Part shown: piece after piece, positions 58,203 to 64,000 of the stretch
How positions within the stretch are numbered: position 1 is the stretch's first letter
Layout of the letters: every line of letters starts with the position of its first letter
From: Manduca sexta
Lineage: Eukaryota > Arthropoda > Insecta > Lepidoptera > Sphingidae
Direction of reading: 5' to 3'
Assembly: GCF_014839805.1 (NCBI RefSeq)
Contig: NC_051135.1
Location: 12,031,291-12,095,290 of the forward strand
DNA length: 64,000 nucleotides
Notes under the pieces: model-generated
The model's input: only the letters and a program-made list of their open reading frames with translations
The model's database searches: none
Told to the model about the DNA's origin: nothing
Position numbers and translations under genes: made by a program

Positions 58203-58576
58203 GTTTTCTTGTTTATGGAACGTGGAATTTTTAGTTTTGGCGCAGAGGACAAACATCAGTCTCTTATTTATTATAGGTCATTGTTATTTTTCTATCGATA
58301 AATATAATGTTTAATCCCCAGCTATTATAATATGCCATTTTAGAACAGATTTGTAGTGGTCTTATGATACGCTGTTTATTGATCGTGTTTGTTATTTGTG
58401 CGTATGTTTTAAAAATCAAAGAATAGACTAAGAATTAGCATTTACTGTTAGTAGTACTATTTAAGTATGACATTCGTGACCTCAGTACAAAAATAGTTTT
58501 TACATTTTGTATTTAGTATTTGGGTTAATATTTTTACATGAAATTCTTATATATTAATCTTGTATAGTGATTTCTT

Positions 58577-58808
58577 TTGTTTAGTCGCATGTTAGATACT
58601 GAAATAATATTATTTTTCGGATTTTGTGTTTTTTAAATTATAATTTTGAGTGATAATAAAATCTAGGGAGCTATTGTAATTATAACTTTTTAGACGACCA
58701 CAATCTCAGCTCCAGCCGTGACAATGAACGCTGTAGTCTTTGAAACGTCGGAAGAAAATTATAATATAAAAAACCGCGATAAAACCCGAAAAATAATTTT
58801 ATTTCAAT
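58577..58808. mobile_element. MITE copy, TTGAAATAAAAC family (4 of 4)
   Basis: Left atgttagatactgaaataat, right aaaataattttatttcaata; interior tttgaaacgtcggaagaaaatt as in the copy at 14.4 kb. The polyadenylation-like hexamer at the left end is mutated to AATAAT here. Confidence 0.6.
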
Positions 58809-59478
58809 ATCAGTCTTGTATTATTGTTTTCTATTGTTTTAAGTAGAGGTTCATTAGATATTTAAATAATTATTTAACCTCGTTAGTTACCTTTTTTATT
58901 TGTTTGTTACTATGTACTATGTTGTTATATTTTGATGTTATCTTTATTCACTGTGTGTGTGGGTGTGTATTGTTTATCTGTCGTGCGCTTTAACTATGAA
59001 GGAAAATTCAAGCAGACTAAAGCTGTTTAAGTACAGTACCTAAATGATTATACTGAAAGAACTAGTAAGTTAAATGTATCCAATCAAAGAGGGGTCCGAC
59101 GAGAGATATTGTGTCCATTTATGATGTTTCCTTGACTTACTAGTCTTGAAGCAGAATAGTTCGCACTTTATGCTAGCTAGGCTAAATATCTGTGTAAAAG
59201 GTACGTACGAGAGAGTTAAGCGGTCCACTGAGGAAAGTCCACGCGCCCTAAAGCCGCGTTTCCATTGTGAACGTTTTTGCTTGCAGGTATGGTGTCACAC
59301 TTGCTTGTATGTTCGAATCTATCCGCATTAAATTTGCAGTTTGTACATTTTCCCTAATAAAGTTGTATGCGAACTACGTGTGTACTAAATAAATAAAAAT
59401 CTGTTTTATTGCATTATCTTATATCAAAAGACACAACATGTATATTCAGCTCATAAACTATTCTTTCAATTATTCTAG
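58809..59478. other. Non-coding stretch
   Basis: No exon or repeat supported; the open frame at 59146-59331 has no acceptor-phase support or domain. Confidence 0.5.
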
Positions 59479-59672
59479 TACCCGTGTTTTCGACATCGAA
59501 GTTTGGGAAACCGGTGATTATTTTGAGCGGTTATCGGTTCCACCAAGCGGGCACGACCATCGGCTCGGCGAAGACTGGGTGGCAGTGCAACCGGCACAAC
59601 AAGGGGTGTAATGCGAGACTCACCACTATCAACAATGTCATAGTCAAAATGACGAATGACCATAATCATTGA
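59479..59672 (+). CDS. mod(mdg4): FLYWCH terminal exon (plus 32)
   Basis: Acceptor attctttcaattattctag, TA then P-V-F-S-T-S-K-F-G-K-P. 63 residues. SGYRF at 16-20, W34, C36, C43 (G-C-N-A-R), H61, H63, TGA. Confidence 0.94.
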
Positions 59673-59878
59673 TCCGACAAATTAATATAATATCCAGTAC
59701 CTGAATGACTATGATTTTATATTTTCTTAGTACTTCTTTATATTAGGTGTCCGCTTTTCGTTTCGTTTGCTAAAGAACAGTTAACACAGAAGCTTTGCCT
59801 CTCCTCGCGGGAATACTCCCAGTCGATCTGGAGGTGCAGCGTTGAACCGCGATGTATTATTACTCCACAAGTGACAAT

Positions 59879-60061
59879 CAGTCTTACTCATAAAAATTTC
59901 GCAAAGCTATGCTTACTTAAAACAAATTACTCGATCAGCTGTAAGTCAAAACCCGCCATCTTGCCTCTTAATAAGGTTTAAACTACGAACCGGTGATATT
60001 TTTGATAACTATTTAAGCAGTTCTTAACCACCTCGCTAAAACAAGTTTATAAGTAAGACTG
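59879..60061. mobile_element. Short TIR element (CAGTCTTACT ends)
   Basis: Terminal inverted repeats CAGTCTTACTCATAAA and CAGTCTTACTTATAAA, 183 bp in all, flanked by AAT on both sides. Non-coding; superfamily not assigned. Confidence 0.7.
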
Positions 60062-60324
60062 AATATGTACAAAAGATTTTTCTAACAATTAACAGGTTAT
60101 TTAAGCTGAGTTTCAATATCATTAAAGATATTTTAGAGGCATGGCAGTGTAAATTAGATATGTCTACAAAGGGGCGGCACGTTTAACAATTAATAAAATG
60201 CTTACCACTCGATCTAGGCTTACAGGAGTTGCAGTGGTAGGTGTGAAGGCTTACCTTTACAACTCCTGCTACCTTCCTTCAACCGAGCTCTTGCATCTTC
60301 GGCTACAACTGCTTTTTCGTTACA

Positions 60325-60503
60325 GGGCCCTTATTCTCTATCTCACACGTTATTGTGACAGTGCGTAACAAGCACGCAACACAACGCGTCATGTTTAGGA
60401 CTATAGAGATTTGGCTTACAGAATACCATTCCACGCACATTTCTCGAAGATAACATGACACGGCCGCGTAACGCGCTTACACTATCATACAGAATAAGGG
60501 CCC
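60325..60503 (+). mobile_element. MITE GGGCCCTTATTCT, copy A
   Basis: Ends GGGCCCTTATTCT and its inverse AGAATAAGGGCCC, with TA on each side if the ends are read as CAGGGCCC/GGGCCCAG. Its right end is 20 bases upstream of the next exon's first base. Confidence 0.8.
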
Positions 60504-60523
60504 AGTATTACAAACGCTTACAG

Positions 60524-60747
60524 AGACACAGTTCGTGACGGATGATATTGGCTATCCCATTCTTACATACCGGGGCTATCGGTTTCGAAGGAACAAGGCA
60601 GTGGGCCCAAAAACGTATTGGACATGTCACTTGAAGAACTATGTAATGTGTCGAGCAACTGTCATTACCAACTTTAATAATATTATTAGAAGTAATGATA
60701 TCCATAACCATGAACCTCCTGGGCCCTTATTCTGTATGATAGTGTAA
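60524..60747 (+). CDS. mod(mdg4): FLYWCH terminal exon (plus 33) with MITE-derived C-terminus
   Basis: Acceptor agtattacaaacgcttacag, AG then T-Q-F-V-T-D-D-I-G-Y-P. 73 residues. RGYRF at 16-20, W32, C34, C42 preceded by V-M, H60, H62. The frame continues E-P-P and then enters MITE copy B, whose terminal GGGCCCTTATTCT encodes G-P-L-F; residues to M-I-V and the TAA at 60745 are all transposon DNA. The 20 bases left of intron before the exon, after copy A, leave little room for native branch-point and pyrimidine signals. Confidence 0.88.
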
Positions 60748-61080
60748 ACGCGTAACGCGGCCGTGTCATGTTATCTTTGAGAAATGTGCGTGGAATGGTA
60801 TTCTGTAAGCCAAATTTCTATAGTACTAAACATGACGCGTTGTGTTACGTGCTTGTTACGCACTGTTAAAATAACGTCCAGGGGCCTTATTCTCTATCCC
60901 GCTCGTTATTTTGACAGTGCGTAACAAGCATGTAACACAACCCATCATGTTTAGTACTATAGAAATTTGGCTTACAGAATACCATTCCACACACATTTAT
61001 CGAAGATAACATAACACGGCCGCGTTACGCGATTTCACTATCATACAGAATAAGGGCCCAGGATAAAGAATAAGGCCCCT
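60721..61080 (-). mobile_element. MITE copy B, inverted relative to A, split by copy C
   Basis: From 60721 the sequence is the reverse complement of copy A as far as ataacg at about 60876. The missing terminus (ggataaagaataaggcccct) reappears at 61061-61080, after copy C, so C inserted into B. Confidence 0.75.
60881..61059 (+). mobile_element. MITE copy C, nested in copy B
   Basis: Same orientation and near-identical text as copy A (gtgcgtaacaagca, tttggcttacagaatacc), ends GGGGCCTTATTCT and AGAATAAGGGCCC. Confidence 0.8.
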
Positions 61081-61726
61081 GTGATTATTTATTAATAGAA
61101 TATATTTCGTCGATGTATTTTGCTGAATTGGATCTATCTTTCTTATCAAGCTAACACGTAGACTAAATTATATAAACACATATAGTTTGGCATCGTACGC
61201 AGATTCCTAAACGGCGAATATTCGTACACTAGACATATAATTTATAGGACTGAGGCGTTTTAACTTACGCACACATGTTAAAGCATGTCAACTAGCCACA
61301 CATGTATATTTGTTTTATATTACTGTCATCCCCCGTAGAACGGTGCCAACTTTAAAACAACCTTATTTAATTTTTGACATAGTCTCAATTGCTATATCAA
61401 AATAAATTATGAAGTAACAACTTTGGGATATTTATTTTATAAATTCTCGGGAAGTTAAGCTAAGGGAATTGAATTTAAGAGAACATGTATGTACCTCATG
61501 CGTGTTAAAATACACAAATAAACACTATCAATCTATCATTATATGTATCTATTGATTTGTTATGGTTCAAACATAGATGTTGGCGAGATTTCCACCAATC
61601 TATCAATAAGTAGACTTTGGTAATATTTGCAAGAAATAAAAAAAAGATGATAAGCATGCCATATAATTGTTAAATTCAAAAATAAACATAAGAACAATAA
61701 TATAATATTTGTCATTCATGTTGCAG
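61081..61726. other. Non-coding stretch
   Basis: AT-rich; nothing recognised. Confidence 0.5.
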
Positions 61727-61917
61727 ATGTGGTGATAACCCAAACGAGGAAAGGCAAGCCGCTGTTACATATTCGTGGTCAACGGTATAACTGCAAGCAT
61801 TCTGTAGGACCCAAGACTTACTGGATGTGCAACCAGGCGCCCCAGGGTTGCAAGGTGTCTCTTATTACCTTCGACAACGTCGTCGTGAAGGTTCGGAATG
61901 ATCACAACCACAAATGA
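61727..61917 (+). CDS. mod(mdg4): FLYWCH terminal exon (plus 34)
   Basis: Acceptor tttgtcattcatgttgcag, AT then V-V-I-T-Q-T-R-K-G-K-P. 62 residues. RGQRY at 16-20, W32, C34, C41, H59, H61, K62, TGA. Shares SVGPKTYW with the exon at 60.5 kb (AVGPKTYW) and C-N-Q with the next, an adjacent subfamily. Confidence 0.94.
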
Positions 61918-62770
61918 ACGGAAGGTTACATTCTAAGATCTTAAAATCTCTTGGAAATGACTTCATTCAGTATAACTGAGTTTAAAGTCAGTGAAACCTT
62001 GTAAATTTGCCAGCTCTGAATTAGTGTAGTTTATCATATTTATACAAGATTCTAGTGGATTACAAAACTAATGTTATTTTTTCTTCTAATGCATTTTTAG
62101 AAATATGTGATGAAATAATGGATTTCCTACTACTATAATATATGGATGTTGTAATAATAGTTAACTATAGTATTATAATAATTGTATATTAACACTGCTG
62201 TATACGATGTTACAGGAAATATAAGAAGCCTTGTGAACACTGTACTGCAACATACATGTAGATTTTACGCAAGATGTTCTTTGTGAATTAGATTATAAGC
62301 ACCTGGCTTTAAACCTCATAATTTCAAAACAAATCCTTAACACACTACGACCCATGATGATTAAATTTTTTACATAGTAGACTATCAAGGTATCTTAATT
62401 GAATGCAAGCAATTTAAATGAAACGAAAAATTACCCACTTAATAGTATTATTTACGAATGTATACATTACTTTGATAAATATTGTGTACACCTTTAAGTT
62501 GGTTGTGCATCAGAATATTACCATCGTTATACTATTCTTGTGTAAATAAGCTGGAGAAGCTAAAATAAATAAATAAAAAGAATTGTTCATAAATTCCGAT
62601 AAAGTTGTAGAAAGCCCGACATTTTAGTGTTATTTTGATTTTGAAATCTACCTCTACTATAAAGTATAAACAATACTTTAAGCAATATGTATTAGTTGTT
62701 ACTTAACACTTATAATAATTAACTTAATAATTATTTTTTCATATTTATTAAAAGCTATTTCTTTTCGCAG
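61918..62770. other. Non-coding stretch
   Basis: AT-rich; nothing recognised. Confidence 0.5.
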
Positions 62771-62991
62771 TACCTATTTATTCCTACACAAAGAGAGGCA
62801 ATCGCATTCTGAATCTTGAAGGATGCAAGTTCAATTTGATCCGTTCGACCGGGAAGGGCACTTATTGGGCTTGTAACCAGACCTTCAAGGGCTGCAAGGC
62901 CACTATCTTCACCTGCGACGACATCATTGTAAAGAAAAGACACGCCCATAACCACACTGCATTTTTTTTACCGATAAATGCTGAGTATTAA
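62771..62991 (+). CDS. mod(mdg4): FLYWCH terminal exon (plus 35)
   Basis: Acceptor aaagctatttcttttcgcag, TA then P-I-Y-S-Y-T-K-R-G-N. 72 residues. EGCKF at 16-20, W32, C34, C41, H59, H61, then an eleven-residue tail T-A-F-F-L-P-I-N-A-E-Y before TAA. The last exon in the window; the array may continue beyond it. Confidence 0.93.
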
Positions 62992-64000
62992 ACCATCGAA
63001 TTCATTTAATTATTTTCTATTAAATGCTGTATTGTACTCAATAGTCTACCCTAATAGCAGCGTTGATTTATATTGAATTAAGTTTTTTAAGAAAGTAGTG
63101 ACGAATAGTGTCTTAAGAATGTAACCTGTGCATCTTTAATCACGAGTGAATAGGCATCTTCTAGGCCAGCGTGCTCTACCGTAGACCATTTCATCACTTA
63201 TCATCAGGCGAGATAGTGGGCAAAAGCAAGACTATATGCTATAAAAATATGTTCCTTTCCACGTTTCGTTTCGATGTAATTTCTTGGTAACTTGAGGCTT
63301 ATAAGAATGTGGTATTTGTTAATGAGAGTTATTATGTATATTTTAAGACTTATGTCGTAAGTTTGGTTATCTGACATGTTGCTGTTTTGTTATTGGTTAA
63401 AAGTTATATATTATATAATTAATTGTATAAATAAACATTGCTATAATTGTTAGCATAAAAATATGTTAAAGTTGTAGCTGTCATAGCAATTTGGTGAAGC
63501 TTCTTTGGATAAGATATACATATGTTTTGTATTAAAAAATTAAAAAGAAATAGGCATTAGTAAATATTCCATAATCGTTTAAAAACTATTAATCGATTTA
63601 TGTAAAATAATCTGTGAATTATTCAATAAGGGTTGAAAAATTTTGAAGCAATATTGTCTTTCTAGTAGTTTATAGCAGTTAGAACGAATATATACCAAAG
63701 AATTCTTAGTAATTAGTCATTATTAGAATTATGATTATATAAATATATTATCCTATTTTAATTTAACAACTAATACTGCTGATTTTTTTATTTTATATTA
63801 GTTATGCATAAAAATCTTATTGTCTGTATTCATTATATAGTTATTTTAATAATTTAAATAAAATAATAAATTCTTAAAAATAAAAAATATATTTTATAAA
63901 CGTGCGAAAATAGTGGTAGTTTATTTCTTTATGTGAAAGATAAGATTTAATTCGGTGTAATTTTTTTTTAGAATTTAAAAACTGATTTGTATTTAGTTAG
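62992..64000. other. Non-coding stretch to window end
   Basis: AT-rich; no further FLYWCH exon within the last kilobase. Confidence 0.5.

Overview
This window is nuclear DNA of an insect, almost certainly a moth or butterfly. It is AT-rich and non-operonic, with strong splice acceptors, tRNA-derived SINEs inserted antisense, and many short inverted-repeat elements. What it holds is not ordinary genes but a dense array of alternative 3'-terminal coding exons. I count 39 intact exons encoding a FLYWCH zinc finger: a [G/N]-x-[R/K]-[F/Y] strand, an aromatic-x-Cys, a second Cys usually preceded by Gly, then His-x-His close to the stop. Every one begins at an AG acceptor, is entered in phase 1 (two bases complete a split codon), is about 190-250 nt long in all but one case, and ends in its own stop. 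No 5' coding exon, BTB domain or plausible start exon is visible. The architecture matches the 3' variable half of mod(mdg4), the BTB chromatin/insulator locus whose Drosophila homologue joins a common 5' part to many FLYWCH exons by trans-splicing, including exons on the opposite strand. The assignment to mod(mdg4) is family knowledge plus inference; the exon structure is read directly.

Layout. 1-11.2 kb: minus-strand exons, widely spaced (4 FLYWCH plus one zinc exon of a different type). 11.2-13.1 kb: strand-switch zone with a 500-base assembly gap. 13.2-63 kb: plus-strand exons, sparse to 20 kb and then about one per kb (35 FLYWCH, one second non-FLYWCH zinc exon at 13.2 kb, and one FLYWCH-less candidate at 46.0 kb). 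Close relatives are adjacent (for example five exons at 33.9-37.4 kb), and decayed exon copies occur between live ones, so the array grows and shrinks by local duplication and loss.

Most unusual: two terminal exons, one on each strand flanking the switch zone, have the same phase-1 acceptor design but encode the cysteine-rich zinc-binding tail typical of piggyBac transposases (CxxC, CxxC, CxxC, H). They look like a captured transposase domain used as alternative C-termini. A second notable case is the exon at 60.5 kb, boxed between inverted copies of a MITE, which also supplies its last eight residues and stop codon.

Between exons are mobile elements: three copies of one antisense tRNA-derived SINE (two with target-site duplications), another tRNA-like SINE, a hAT-type MITE with an 8-bp duplication, TA-flanked MITEs, three MITEs with CCCCTTATTC ends, a decayed pogo-like transposon with a PHD-like tail, and fragments of other repeats. 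Several exons have AATAAA signals downstream, in some cases provided by a MITE.
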